A stretch of DNA of 64,000 nucleotides. Origin: Ahrensia sp. Lineage in GTDB: Bacteria; Pseudomonadota; Alphaproteobacteria; Rhizobiales; Rhizobiaceae. The stretch covers positions 124,001 to 188,000 of the forward strand of contig JAPPOQ010000030.1 in the NCBI GenBank assembly GCA_028817895.1, written 5' to 3'. Below are positions 42,269 to 51,358 of this stretch, one piece after another. Made by a program: the position numbers and the translations under genes. How positions within the stretch are numbered: position 1 is the first letter of the stretch; every line of letters begins with the position of its first letter. Below the pieces are notes generated by a model. The model worked only from the letters and a program-made list of their open reading frames with translations, did no database searches and was not told where the DNA came from.

Positions 42269-43666
42269 TCAGCCCTCCTGAGCCGGTGACGGCCGCAGGA
42301 AGCCGGTCACGGAGCGTTTCAGTTGCAAGTATTTTCGCGCAGCCGCATTGACGTCTTCGACGGTCACGGAGCGGATGTCATCTGGCCAGGACGCGATCTC
42401 TTCCAGCGTGGATCCAAGCGTCAACGATCCACCATAGATGCGGGCCAGAGTCGCCTGGCTGTCACGGGCAAAAACTGCCGATCGTATGAGCCGATTTTGC
42501 GCACGCTCCACTTCCGCCTGCGTGACACCGTCTTTCAAGACGTCGGCGATCACCTGATCGGTGGCCGCTTCCAGCTCTTCAAGCGTTTTGTCGGGCCGTG
42601 GTGACCCCCAGAACCCAAATTCGGTGGAATCGAGCGCTCCGCCCTGATACCAGGCACCAGCGTTGGACGCGATACGTTGATCGATCACCAGAGCGCGATA
42701 CATGCGTCCGGTTGAACCCCCGGCAAGAATTTCCGACAACACCTCAAGTGCTTCGGCTTCGCGGTCAGCGGCCGTGTTGTAGGATGGCACCAGATACTGG
42801 CGCGAGAAGGAAGGCGTGCTCACACGCGGATCATCCATAATCACGCGCCGCGCGGCGCGCGGTGTAGGTTCGCTTGGCCGCACGCGTTCACCCGGTTCAG
42901 CGCGCCGTGCCACCTTGCCATAGGTTTTCTCGGCCAACTCGCGAACGGCTGCCGCATCGACATCGCCGGCAACCACAAGAACCGCATTGTTGGGCGTGTA
43001 GAAGCGATCGTAAAAATCGATTGCATCCTGTTTGGTCAGCGAATTCATTTCATGCTGCCAGCCGATGATGGGAATGCCATATCGGTGGTTCTGATAGAGT
43101 GCCGCGTTCATCGCCTCGCGCAACAGAGAGCCTGGATTGTTCTCCGTTCGCGCGTTGCGCTCTTCATTCACCACATCGCGTTCAGCAAGAATGTCCTCCT
43201 GACGCAAAACCAGATTCTCCATTCGATCCGCCTCAAGGCGCATCATCTCTTCCAATGCCTCGGGCGTGACGCGTTGAAAATAGGCGGTGTAGTCGTAGGA
43301 GGTGAACGCGTTTTCCTGCCCGCCAATCGATGCGATTCGAGCGGAAAACTCACCGGATTTGACGTTCTTGGTCCCCTTGAACATCAGATGCTCAAGATAA
43401 TGCGCAATACCGGACTTTCCGGGCGGTTCGTCGGCAGATCCGGCCTTGTACCACACCATGTGGGTGACAACCGGTGCCCGGCGATCGGGGATGACGACCA
43501 CCTGCATACCATTGTCCAGCACGAAGGAGGGGATATCTGGCGCAAGCTGCTGCGCCTTTGCCTGTTTGGTGGCCTCTTTCGTATCCTTGGCCGAAGCGGT
43601 GTTGACGGAAATGGCTGCAAAGCCAAGCAGAAGACAAACGGCCAAAGCCAAACGGTTGAATGTCAT
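42269..43666 (-). CDS. M16 family zinc peptidase, catalytic subunit
   Basis: A 465-residue periplasmic pitrilysin-type metallopeptidase. A signal peptide starts MTFNRLALAVCLLLGFAA and ends near ASAKD. The inverted zinc motif is H89-Y-L-E92-H93 in SGIAHYLEHLMFKGTKNV, and the distal glutamate is expected about 75 residues later (NEERNARTENN region). ATG at 43666 follows AAAGGTGG; the frame opens at 43696 but that adds ten residues before the signal peptide. It is translated with the inactive subunit gene. In Alphaproteobacteria this pair commonly precedes rsmD-like genes on the chromosome; the function is degradation of misfolded or signal peptides, by family analogy. Confidence 0.93.
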   Translation of the reverse strand: MTFNRLALAVCLLLGFAAISVNTASAKDTKEATKQAKAQQLAPDIPSFVLDNGMQVVVIPDRRAPVVTHMVWYKAGSADEPPGKSGIAHYLEHLMFKGTKNVKSGEFSARIASIGGQENAFTSYDYTAYFQRVTPEALEEMMRLEADRMENLVLRQEDILAERDVVNEERNARTENNPGSLLREAMNAALYQNHRYGIPIIGWQHEMNSLTKQDAIDFYDRFYTPNNAVLVVAGDVDAAAVRELAEKTYGKVARRAEPGERVRPSEPTPRAARRVIMDDPRVSTPSFSRQYLVPSYNTAADREAEALEVLSEILAGGSTGRMYRALVIDQRIASNAGAWYQGGALDSTEFGFWGSPRPDKTLEELEAATDQVIADVLKDGVTQAEVERAQNRLIRSAVFARDSQATLARIYGGSLTLGSTLEEIASWPDDIRSVTVEDVNAAARKYLQLKRSVTGFLRPSPAQEG

Positions 43667-43771
43667 GCGCCACCTTTCAGGTCTGCTCAGTGTCACGCCG
43701 AATGCGGCGCATCAGGTGCAGTACATAGGGTATGCGACGCGGTTGCGGCAGGGGCACTTACATTTTTGTCA

Positions 43772-44332
43772 TCATGCTGCGGCGTTTTCAAAGAAGCCGA
43801 TCGAGGTTGATCCGAAGTCACGCCGGTCCATTTGCCGCAAACCGTCCAGGGTTGAGGGCAAGGCGCCCTTCTCTTCTTCCAGCACGATGAGCGTCTCGTT
43901 CGCGAACCAACCGCCACGCCTTAGTGCGGCAAGGGCCTGCTCGCCCAGCCCCTTACCATAGGGCGGGTCCGCAAAAACAAGATCGAACGGTTCTCGCGGA
44001 TGGCACCTGCCGGGTCGCAACGCATCGCGCTTGTGGATTTGGATCGTGCCGCCCAACCTCAGATCATCAATATTGCGTCGCAGAAGCGCCCTCGCCTGCA
44101 CCGCACTGTCCATAAACAAGGCGAACTGCGCGCCGCGCGAAATCGCCTCGATCCCGAGTGCTCCTGTGCCGGCGAACACGTCCAGCACCCGGGCGCCCGT
44201 CAGCCTGTCGCGATGCGCGCTTTCAAGAATGTTGAACAGACTCTCGCGAATTCGATCTGTCGTCGGTCTGATCGCCTGTGAGGTCGGCGTAGCGAGCCTG
44301 CGCCCGCGCAATCTACCGCCGACGATCCGCAT
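43772..44332 (-). CDS. rsmD: 16S rRNA (guanine(966)-N(2))-methyltransferase RsmD
   Basis: A 186-residue SAM-dependent methyltransferase that methylates G966 of 16S rRNA. The N-terminal MRIVGGRLRGRRLATP is diagnostic; the SAM motif I is LDVFAGTGALGIEAISRGA and the catalytic motif IV is VFADPPYG. Its start lies inside the end of the pseudouridine synthase gene (20-base overlap), so the two rRNA-modification genes are coupled, an arrangement usual in Rhizobiales. Confidence 0.95.
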   Translation of the reverse strand: MRIVGGRLRGRRLATPTSQAIRPTTDRIRESLFNILESAHRDRLTGARVLDVFAGTGALGIEAISRGAQFALFMDSAVQARALLRRNIDDLRLGGTIQIHKRDALRPGRCHPREPFDLVFADPPYGKGLGEQALAALRRGGWFANETLIVLEEEKGALPSTLDGLRQMDRRDFGSTSIGFFENAAA

Positions 44333-45425
44333 GACGGCTTCTTGAGGATTTCGCGCCTTTTTTGCGTTGTTGATCGTCCGGGGAGCGCATTTCAGGTTTG
44401 CGCGTGTGCAGCCGGGTCAAGGGATCGCCAGGTTCTGCCCGCCCGCGCTTGACGCCTCCCTTTGGTTTCTTACCCGAGCGGCTTTCTGCGCGCTTCGCCA
44501 GTTCCGATTCGCGCTTCTTGCTCACGCCCGCGCTGTTGTTTTGCATCGGCGCGTCGAAATTCGCACCGGCCTTCTCGATCAGCCGGGCGCCCAGCTGATC
44601 GCGCAGCGTGCGGCTGCGAATTTCTCCAAACTTCCCCGGGAGCAAATCACCCAGTTGAAACGGGCCGTAGGAAACCCTGATCAGCCGATTTACCGTGAGG
44701 CCGAGCGAAGCGAGCACATTGCGCACCTCGCGGTTCTTGCCCTCTCGCATCGCAAAGGTCAGCCAGACATTCGCGCCCTGGATCCGTTCCAGTTCGGCAT
44801 CGATGGTGCCATAAAGAACGCCGTCCACCGCAACGCCGTCGCGCAATTCATCAAGCTGTTCTTGCGTGACCGTGCCATGCGCGCGAACCCGATAGCGGCG
44901 CAGCCAGCCCGTCGACGGCAGTTCGAGCGCACGCGCCAGACCACCATCATTGGTGAGCAACAAAAGACCTTCCGTGTTCATGTCCAAGCGGCCAACGGTC
45001 ATAACCCGCGGCATATCCTCCGGCAGAAGGTCAAAAACGGTCGGGCGCCCTTCCGGGTCTCGGTCCGTTGTCACGTAGCCTGCCTTTTTGTGCAACAGCC
45101 ATAGGCGCGTACGGTCGATTGTCGGCAAGGCGGTTCCATCCACCTCGATGCGGTCAGCCGCTGAGACCGTCACAGCCGGAGAGGTGAGCAGTTTTCCGTT
45201 GATCTTGACCCTGCCATCAGCGATCCAACGCTCCGCATCTCGTCGAGAACACAGCCCGGCCCGGGCCATGCGCTTGGCAATGCGTTCGGGTTTTTCCAGA
45301 CTATCGTGCAATTTCGGCGCGGGCTGTTGCGTCGGCCCGCCAGTCTTCGGCGCCGATTTGGCACCGGATTGGTTGACCGACTTGCGTCTGCGCTTGTGCG
45401 TTGGTTTTTCAGGCGCCATTGTCAT
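44313..45425 (-). CDS. rRNA pseudouridine synthase (RluB/RsuA family)
   Basis: About 370 residues. A basic N-terminal region (residues 1-40) is followed by an S4 RNA-binding domain (ERIAKRMARAGLCSRRDAERWIADGRVKING) and the catalytic domain, in which the catalytic aspartate is in VGRLDMNTEGLLLLTNDG. The C-terminal ~100 residues are a long Lys/Arg-rich tail, common in alphaproteobacterial RluB-like proteins. ATG at 45425 or 45419 begins the protein; the frame up to 45473 adds unrelated residues. The stop overlaps rsmD. It probably modifies the 23S A-site region helix 89/90. Confidence 0.9.
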   Translation of the reverse strand: MTMAPEKPTHKRRRKSVNQSGAKSAPKTGGPTQQPAPKLHDSLEKPERIAKRMARAGLCSRRDAERWIADGRVKINGKLLTSPAVTVSAADRIEVDGTALPTIDRTRLWLLHKKAGYVTTDRDPEGRPTVFDLLPEDMPRVMTVGRLDMNTEGLLLLTNDGGLARALELPSTGWLRRYRVRAHGTVTQEQLDELRDGVAVDGVLYGTIDAELERIQGANVWLTFAMREGKNREVRNVLASLGLTVNRLIRVSYGPFQLGDLLPGKFGEIRSRTLRDQLGARLIEKAGANFDAPMQNNSAGVSKKRESELAKRAESRSGKKPKGGVKRGRAEPGDPLTRLHTRKPEMRSPDDQQRKKGAKSSRSRHADRRR

Positions 45426-45558
45426 GGCGATTGAATAGCACCATTGGCCTTTCATGCCATAGCGCTGCTCCAAACAGTCTCGACGTGTCGCAAACCATGC
45501 CTTCGCCTTTTCTTATTGCATCTTCCCACTCTTTGGCGAGCGTAATTGAACTCAATCC

Positions 45559-46038
45559 ATGAGCCCCGATCCAAAAACCGAAAGCTTTATGGCTTTAGCG
45601 ATCGCGCAAGCAAAGGCGGCGGCTCAGCGTGGCGAAGTTCCGGTGGGCGCCGTTCTCATTCATCAGCGGCGAGTGATCGCCTGTGCCGGCAATCGGACCT
45701 TGGAACTGCATGATCCCACCGCCCATGCCGAAATACTCGTCATCCGAGAAGCCTGCCAACAAGCAAACAGCCAAAGACTGCCTGATTTTGATCTCTACGT
45801 GACCCTGGAACCCTGCACCATGTGCGCTGCCGCGATTTCCTTTGCTCGCATCAGGCGGCTCTACATTGCAGCTGAAGACGCCAAGGCTGGCGCGGTGCTC
45901 AACGGGGCAAGATTTTACGACCAGCCGAATTGCCACCATGCACCCGAAATCTATTCGGGCATCGGGGAGTCGGAGGCCTCACGCCTGCTGAAGAGTTTTT
46001 TCCAGAAGCGACGAAACGTTCCGCCCGATTGTCTATGA
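45559..46038 (+). CDS. tadA: tRNA adenosine(34) deaminase TadA
   Basis: A 159-residue zinc deaminase that converts wobble A34 of tRNA-Arg(ACG) to inosine. The zinc-binding and proton-shuttling residues are H56 and E58 (TAHAE) and C86, C89 (PCTMC). The core AIAQAKAAAQRGEVPVGAVL is typical. It is divergent from the rluB-type gene and its last codons overlap the 3' end of the convergent lipoprotein gene by six bases. An RNA-editing role rests on family assignment; other nucleoside deaminases are closely related. Confidence 0.9.
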   Translation: MSPDPKTESFMALAIAQAKAAAQRGEVPVGAVLIHQRRVIACAGNRTLELHDPTAHAEILVIREACQQANSQRLPDFDLYVTLEPCTMCAAAISFARIRRLYIAAEDAKAGAVLNGARFYDQPNCHHAPEIYSGIGESEASRLLKSFFQKRRNVPPDCL

Positions 46039-46770
46039 AGCCGGCTTCTTTGTCTGCGCCTTCTTCACATTCTCACGCGAACTCCGACCGCTGAAAATGC
46101 TGAAAATCGGCTTCTTGTCGGTTTCGCTATATTCTGTTTCGCCGACCGAACCAATTGCAGCCGTTTGTGCAGGTTGACGGTATTCCTGCGGCGGCTGTGT
46201 CAGATATCGGCGGGGACCAGCACCTAGCGTCGCGCCACCAGACAATTCCTGCATACGACGGCGACGTTCTTCGCTGCCTTGTTGGCTGCGCGCGACAATT
46301 TCCGCAGCGGACGGTTCACGGTCCCCCGTTCCATCGTCAGCACGACCGCGGGTGGTGTCCAGAATCGGTTCGCCGCTCGCCGCCGGAGCATCTGCATCGC
46401 CTGCCAAAGTGTATTCCAAACCACCATCGCGGCGAGTGAACTCACGTGGCTTGTCCGACCCCGCAGCCAGACGGCGCTCTTCAGGGTTCGTCGGGAAATA
46501 GGCAGACTGCGAGGCACCAACCGTTTCGGCAGGGGCTGGAAGCGATGCGGCGGCTGTTGCAGGGGCTCGCACAAGTTTTGGCCGAGACGAATAGTCGATC
46601 GGCTCCTTACGCTCGCTCGTGCCAAGCGGGACGATATTGGCAAGATCGCTCACCAACTGTGCTTCCTGCGACACGCCGGTACCGTATGTGCTGGAGCCGG
46701 TGCAGCCGGACAATGCAGACACTGAGGCAACCAATACGACCCCAACGCAGGATGATTTGACGCGTCTCAT
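46033..46770 (-). CDS. Putative lipoprotein of unknown function
   Basis: About 245 residues. ATG at 46770 starts a lipoprotein signal: MRRVKSSCVGVVLVASVSALSGC, in which LSGC is the lipobox and the Cys follows at about residue 23. The mature part is long, polar and low-complexity (Ala/Pro/Glu/Arg-rich), with no domain I recognise. A C-terminal KPIFSIFSGRSSREN segment precedes a basic tail. The frame opens at 46833, but the lipobox fixes the start. It lies after ileS on the same strand, 194 bases away, and has no functional context. Confidence 0.6.
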   Translation of the reverse strand: MRRVKSSCVGVVLVASVSALSGCTGSSTYGTGVSQEAQLVSDLANIVPLGTSERKEPIDYSSRPKLVRAPATAAASLPAPAETVGASQSAYFPTNPEERRLAAGSDKPREFTRRDGGLEYTLAGDADAPAASGEPILDTTRGRADDGTGDREPSAAEIVARSQQGSEERRRRMQELSGGATLGAGPRRYLTQPPQEYRQPAQTAAIGSVGETEYSETDKKPIFSIFSGRSSRENVKKAQTKKPAS

Positions 46771-46964
46771 TGTGATGATGTTCCCAAACTTCGTGCGAAA
46801 CAGTGTGTCCGCACGCTGCATATCGCAGAACAAAGGACCCTGACCACAGAATTGCGGCCAGATTCCGACTTTTCCCTCTCACAAGATTAGCACAGATCCC
46901 ACCCGGCCGTGTTGCGAAAGTACCACATAATCCACGTTTCCCGAATGCGATGCGCGTTCGTGGT

Positions 46965-49900
46965 TTACGCGGCTTCGATCTCGCGCATCGCAGCCGCATC
47001 CCGCAGAGTGATGTCTGGATAGTCCGGATCTGACCCGACCTCTGGCAACACCTTCCAGGAACGGGCGCATTTCGTGCCCTGTGCCATGGCATTGACAACC
47101 GCGACACCCGCAACCTCTTCAAGCGTGAAAGCAGCGGAGGGCGCGGGCTTATCCGTCACTTCAATCTGACTGGTGATGCAGATTTCCGCCATGTCCAGCC
47201 CCGCAATGGCGGCCATCAACTCCGCATCCATAACATGCACGACCGGCGCGGCCTCCAGCGAAGACCCGATGCGCTTTTCGCGTCGTTCGATTTCCAACGC
47301 CCCGGTCACCACGCGCCGCACCTGGCGAACCTTCCGCCATTTTGCGGCCAGTTCGTCGTCTCGCCACTCGACGGGCAAGTCCGGGAACTGCGCCAGATGC
47401 ACTGAATCGGCATTATGATGGCGTTCGGTCCACGCCTCCTCCATCGTGAAGGAAAGCATCGGGGCCATCCATGTCACCAGACAGTCGAACAGATGGGAGA
47501 CGACCCGCAATGCGGCCTTGCGCCGAACGGAAGACGGTGCATCGCAGTACAGCGCGTCCTTGCGAATGTCGAAATAGAAGGCCGACAGTTCGATATTGGC
47601 GAAATTGTTCAAAGCCGCAAAGATGCGTTTGAAATCGAAATTGTCATAGCCTTCACGAACCGTACCATCGAGTTCGATCAGCCGATGCAGCATGAGCCGT
47701 TCAAGCTCCGGCATGTCGGCAAAGGCGACATCCTCTCTCTGATCATGGGCCAGCGTGCCAAGCATCCAGCGCAGCGTGTTGCGCAGCTTGCGGTAGGAAT
47801 CGACGGCAGTCTTGATGATTTCTGGCCCGATGCGCTGATCTTCGGTATAGTCCACCGAAGACACCCAAAGGCGCAAAATATCGGCGCCATACTGCTTGAT
47901 GACTTCCTGCGGTTCCACCTGATTGTTCAGCGATTTCGACATCTTGCGACCGTCTTCTGCCATGGTGAAACCGTGGGTGAGCACGGTTTCATAAGGCGCG
48001 CGGCCACGGGTCCCGCAGCCTTCCAACAGCGAAGAGTGGAACCAGCCGCGATGCTGATCGGAACCTTCCAGATAGACATCGGCTGGCCATTTCAGATCGG
48101 GGCGCTGTTCCAGACAAAAGGCATGAGTGGAACCGGAATCGAACCAGACATCGAGGATGTCATCGACCTTCTCCCACTTCTCCATGTCTTTGACGAAACC
48201 GTCGAGAAAACGCTCCTTGGCGCCCTCCTCATACCAGCAATCAGCGCCTTCTTCTGCAAAGGCGGTCTTGATGCGGGCCGCGAGCTCGTCCGACTTTCCA
48301 AAATCCGGCCCGGGGATGACCTGTCCGGTCTCGCTGTGGCGGAAGACCGTGATCGGCACACCCCAGGCACGTTGACGTGACAGCACCCAGTCGGGCCGAT
48401 CCGCGATCATGCCATGCAGCCGCGTCTTTCCGCGTTCCGGCACGAAACGCGTTTCTTCGATGGCGGCAAGGGCGCGTTCACGTAAGGTTTTCCCTCTCTC
48501 CCCTTGGGGGAGAGATGTCTGCGCAGCAGACAGAGAGGGGTTCGACGATGTTTGTGGCGCGCCTTGCGTGCTACCCCCCTCTGTCGCCTTCGGCGACATC
48601 TCCCCCTCACGGGGGGAGAAGGAGTCAGTGTCAAAGTCTTTATCCATATGGACGAACCACTGGGGCGTGTTGCGGAAGATGATCGGTTTTTTCGATCGCC
48701 AGGAATGCGGATAATCATGCTTCAACCGCCCGCGCGCGAACAGCATGTCAGCCTCGATCAGCGCGCTGATCACCTTCTGGTTGGCGTCGCCCTTCTTGCC
48801 TTTCTCATTGATGACCTGAGCGCCCTCAAAACCCGGCGCACCGTCTGTGTAACGGCCCTCATCGTCCACGGTGAAGGGGATGGCGGCGGAGATGCCACGC
48901 GCTTCCAGTTCGCGGGCATTCGCCATCCAGATTTCAAAGTCATCGCGACCATGTCCCGGTGCAGTGTGGACAAAACCCGTGCCCGCGTCATCGGTTACGT
49001 GATCGCCTTCGAGGAGGGGGACAGTGAAGTCGTAGCCTTCAGCAAACCCGCGAAGCGGATGATCGAGCCGTATTGACTCGAACTCTTTCGCAGCCACGTC
49101 CCTTATCCGCTCGAAAACAAGCTTTGCTTTCTCAGCACATTCCTTTGCGAGTCGGTCAGCAAAAACGAGCAACTCGCCAGCTTGCGGGCCGAAATCGTTT
49201 TCGGCGTTTGTTATCTTATAGAGGCCGTAGTCAATCCGGTCAGAGTAGCAGACCGCGCGATTGCCTGGGATAGTCCAAGGAGTAGTCGTCCAGATGACGA
49301 TAGAGGCATTCACGAGAGCAATATCGTGATAGTCAGGATTCGTACCAGCTGCGACACTGCCCATCTCCGCATACGCTACCGGAAACTTCACCCAGACCGT
49401 ATCGCTCTCATAGGTCTGATATTCGATCTCCGCTTCCGCCAATGCGGTCTTTTCAACCACGCTCCACATGATCGGCTTGGACCCGCGATAGAGCTGGCCG
49501 CTCTTGGCAAATTTCATCAGTTCGTCAGCGATGATGGCATCCGCCTTGTAGGCCATCGTCAGATACGGGTCCTTAAAATCGCCAACCACACCGAGGCGCT
49601 GGAATTCCTCGCTCTGCACACCCACCCAGTGATCGGCAAAATCGCGGCATTCCCGGCGGAATTCGATGACCGGCACTTCATCCTTGTTTTTGCCCTTGGC
49701 GCGATATTGCTCCTCGATCTTCCATTCGATCGGCAGGCCGTGACAGTCCCACCCCGGCACATAGTTTGAATCATAGCCGCGCATTTGGAACGACTTGGTG
49801 ATGATGTCTTTCAACACCTTGTTGAGCGCGTGGCCGATGTGAAGATTGCCATTGGCATAGGGCGGACCATCGTGAAGTACATATTTGGGCCGCCCGGCAG

Positions 49901-50054
49901 CGTCGTCACGCAGCTTGCGGTACAAGTCCATTTCCTGCCAGCGGGCCAGAATTTCTGGCTCCTTCTTGGGCAGCCCGGCCCGCATGGGAAAGTCGGTTCT
50001 CGGCAAATAGAGCGTGCTTGAATAGTCGCGTTGTTCGGCTGTGTTTTCGGTCAT
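46965..50054 (-). CDS. ileS: Isoleucyl-tRNA synthetase with an in-frame palindromic-repeat insertion
   Basis: A 1029-residue class I synthetase charging tRNA-Ile. The ATP-binding HIGH is at residues 72-75, KMSKS is at about residue 703 ([11 protein letters not shown]), and the CP1 editing domain and C-terminal anticodon domain are complete. Length is larger than the ~960-1000 usual in Rhizobiales because residues ~475-523 are encoded by a GC-rich inverted repeat (48487-48632) inserted after HMDKDFDTD and before [15 protein letters not shown]. The insertion sits in a linker between HMDKD and the [11 protein letters not shown] segment and keeps the frame. Upstream lies a second repeat cassette, then two SDR genes and ribF. 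Confidence 0.95.
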   Translation of the reverse strand: MTENTAEQRDYSSTLYLPRTDFPMRAGLPKKEPEILARWQEMDLYRKLRDDAAGRPKYVLHDGPPYANGNLHIGHALNKVLKDIITKSFQMRGYDSNYVPGWDCHGLPIEWKIEEQYRAKGKNKDEVPVIEFRRECRDFADHWVGVQSEEFQRLGVVGDFKDPYLTMAYKADAIIADELMKFAKSGQLYRGSKPIMWSVVEKTALAEAEIEYQTYESDTVWVKFPVAYAEMGSVAAGTNPDYHDIALVNASIVIWTTTPWTIPGNRAVCYSDRIDYGLYKITNAENDFGPQAGELLVFADRLAKECAEKAKLVFERIRDVAAKEFESIRLDHPLRGFAEGYDFTVPLLEGDHVTDDAGTGFVHTAPGHGRDDFEIWMANARELEARGISAAIPFTVDDEGRYTDGAPGFEGAQVINEKGKKGDANQKVISALIEADMLFARGRLKHDYPHSWRSKKPIIFRNTPQWFVHMDKDFDTDSFSPREGEMSPKATEGGSTQGAPQTSSNPSLSAAQTSLPQGERGKTLRERALAAIEETRFVPERGKTRLHGMIADRPDWVLSRQRAWGVPITVFRHSETGQVIPGPDFGKSDELAARIKTAFAEEGADCWYEEGAKERFLDGFVKDMEKWEKVDDILDVWFDSGSTHAFCLEQRPDLKWPADVYLEGSDQHRGWFHSSLLEGCGTRGRAPYETVLTHGFTMAEDGRKMSKSLNNQVEPQEVIKQYGADILRLWVSSVDYTEDQRIGPEIIKTAVDSYRKLRNTLRWMLGTLAHDQREDVAFADMPELERLMLHRLIELDGTVREGYDNFDFKRIFAALNNFANIELSAFYFDIRKDALYCDAPSSVRRKAALRVVSHLFDCLVTWMAPMLSFTMEEAWTERHHNADSVHLAQFPDLPVEWRDDELAAKWRKVRQVRRVVTGALEIERREKRIGSSLEAAPVVHVMDAELMAAIAGLDMAEICITSQIEVTDKPAPSAAFTLEEVAGVAVVNAMAQGTKCARSWKVLPEVGSDPDYPDITLRDAAAMREIEAA
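48487..48632. repeat. Palindromic repeat element inside ileS
   Basis: An inverted repeat with two arms of roughly 50 bases joined by about 45 bases. The left arm holds hairpins CTCTCCCC-TT-GGGGGAGAG and TGTCTGC-GCA-GCAGACA; the right arm, read inverted, has the same order with TGTCGCC-TTC-GGCGACA and TCTCCCCC-TCAC-GGGGGGAGA. Both arms end with a GAGGGG-type tail. The arms diverge in the hairpin stems while keeping the pairing. Elements of this design are widespread between genes in Rhizobiales; here one is in coding sequence, read without stop codons. Confidence 0.85.
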
Positions 50055-50596
50055 GATTGGCTCTGGTCGTGGTCGCGGAAGGCGGTTCCGCGCGCGCTGT
50101 TCTGAAAGCGAAACCTGTCAGGTCGCAGCGCTGAAAATTGGTTTTTGGGGAATGCGAGATGCAACGCTTGCAGTCAACCGCCGAGCGCGAAGCGTCAGCC
50201 GTTGACCGTGCCGGTAATTCGGTCTGCTATCTTAATGAGAATGATGGAAGCGTTCTGCATAAACGGGCAATAGCAAAGGGTTGCCCGGCAATCCAGTGGG
50301 AAATGCGACAGCCAATGAAGAGTGCCACAACGCCTTCTCCCCTGTGGGGAGAAGGTCCGCGAAGCGGGGATGAGGGGGTGGGCGAGATGGTTGAGTGTCT
50401 CCGCAGCCATTTTCGATCGGTCCCACAAGGGCGCGGGCGACCGGGCTGCGGATTCTTCGAGAGTGCACGGCAAGCCCCCCTCACCCGCCCTTCGGGCACC
50501 CTCTCCCCCGGGGGAGAGGGGGAAGCGGCAACCGCATTGCTTCAAATTCAGAAGACCCGCCCGAGCTTCATAAGTAACCGTTTTACGCAGTTAGAC
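50055..50596. other. ileS upstream region with repeat cassette
   Basis: The 541 bases between ileS and the SDR gene. About 200 of them (50332-50525) are the palindromic repeat listed separately; the rest shows no gene. Short open frames across the repeat on both strands are low-complexity and have no homology I can see. The ileS promoter must lie in the left 270 bases. Confidence 0.5.
50332..50525. repeat. Palindromic repeat cassette upstream of ileS
   Basis: Left arm begins with the hairpin CCTTCTCCCC-TGT-GGGGAGAAGG (about 50333-50355) and continues with CGCGAAGCGGGGATGAGGG; the right arm carries CCCTCACCCGCCCTTCGGGC and ends in the hairpin CCTCTCCCCC-GGGGGAGAGG (ends near 50520). The arms are inverted relative to each other with about 80 bases between them. 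Same architecture as the element inside ileS, with different stem sequences, so probably a related family. Confidence 0.75.
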
Positions 50597-51358
50597 TCAC
50601 CAAACCGGCCCGTCCAACTTGTCGAAAATGGCCTTGCGCATCGCGCGAGTGGCCGCATTGGGGGCGAGGTTGCCGAACAGCTTTGCCATTGCCGCCCCCA
50701 TACCGGGGTAAAGCTCGCGTTTGCGCCTCCGCACGGCCTTCAGGATCAAACCAGCGAGTTTGTCGGGCGCCATGCGGCGGTTTGCTTTGGCACCCGGCGG
50801 CGCGTGGCGTTCGGCATGGTCTGTGCGAATGGGGCCGGGAAACACGGTCAAGACTCGCACACCCCGCTTCGCGAAAGGGCGCCGCACACCCTTGGCATAA
50901 AGCGCAAGCCCGGATTTCGTCGCGGCATAAACAGCCGCTCCCGGATAGCCAACGGCATGAGACAGCGAGGAGACGAAAACGATGGTGCTGCGCGCCGCCA
51001 TCGCATTTTGCCCCACCAGTTGAGAGGCAAGCGTGATTGGTGCGGTGAGATTGACGGCAATCAGCCGCTCATAGGCGCTTTGGGGAATGTCTTCGAACCG
51101 ACCCGTGGCGCTGATCCCGGCATTCAAAATCACAAGATCGAAGGTCTGGTCCGTCAGCACATCAAGCAGGCGCTGTACGGAGCTTTCACTGGCAAGGTCA
51201 GCGAGCCTCGCCTTGCAGGCACCACGGCTTTCGGCAATCAGGGCGTCAAGCGGCGCGGTGTCAATATCGACTGCGACCACCTCATGTCCGTCATCAAGCA
51301 GGGATTGCGTGAGCGCGCGACCAAGCCCATGCGATGCGCCTGTAACGAGGGCTCTCAC
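50597..51358 (-). CDS. SDR family oxidoreductase (downstream of a paralogue)
   Basis: A 253-residue classical short-chain dehydrogenase. The cofactor site is TGASHGLGRALTQSLL, NAGIS follows near residue 80, and the catalytic residues are in VSSLSHAVGYPGAAVYAATKSG (Ser, Tyr-x3-Lys). The C-terminus is long and basic (AVRRRKRELYPGMGAAMAKLFG), like SDRs acting on lipids or at membranes. Its ATG overlaps the stop of the second SDR gene. The pair interrupts the usual ribF-ileS order; they could form a heterodimer. Confidence 0.85.
   Translation of the reverse strand: MRALVTGASHGLGRALTQSLLDDGHEVVAVDIDTAPLDALIAESRGACKARLADLASESSVQRLLDVLTDQTFDLVILNAGISATGRFEDIPQSAYERLIAVNLTAPITLASQLVGQNAMAARSTIVFVSSLSHAVGYPGAAVYAATKSGLALYAKGVRRPFAKRGVRVLTVFPGPIRTDHAERHAPPGAKANRRMAPDKLAGLILKAVRRRKRELYPGMGAAMAKLFGNLAPNAATRAMRKAIFDKLDGPVW

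Noticed and set aside
48487-50525. Repeats near ileS considered as a CRISPR array
   Set aside because: The units are inverted, not direct, are not separated by regular spacers, and no cas gene is present.
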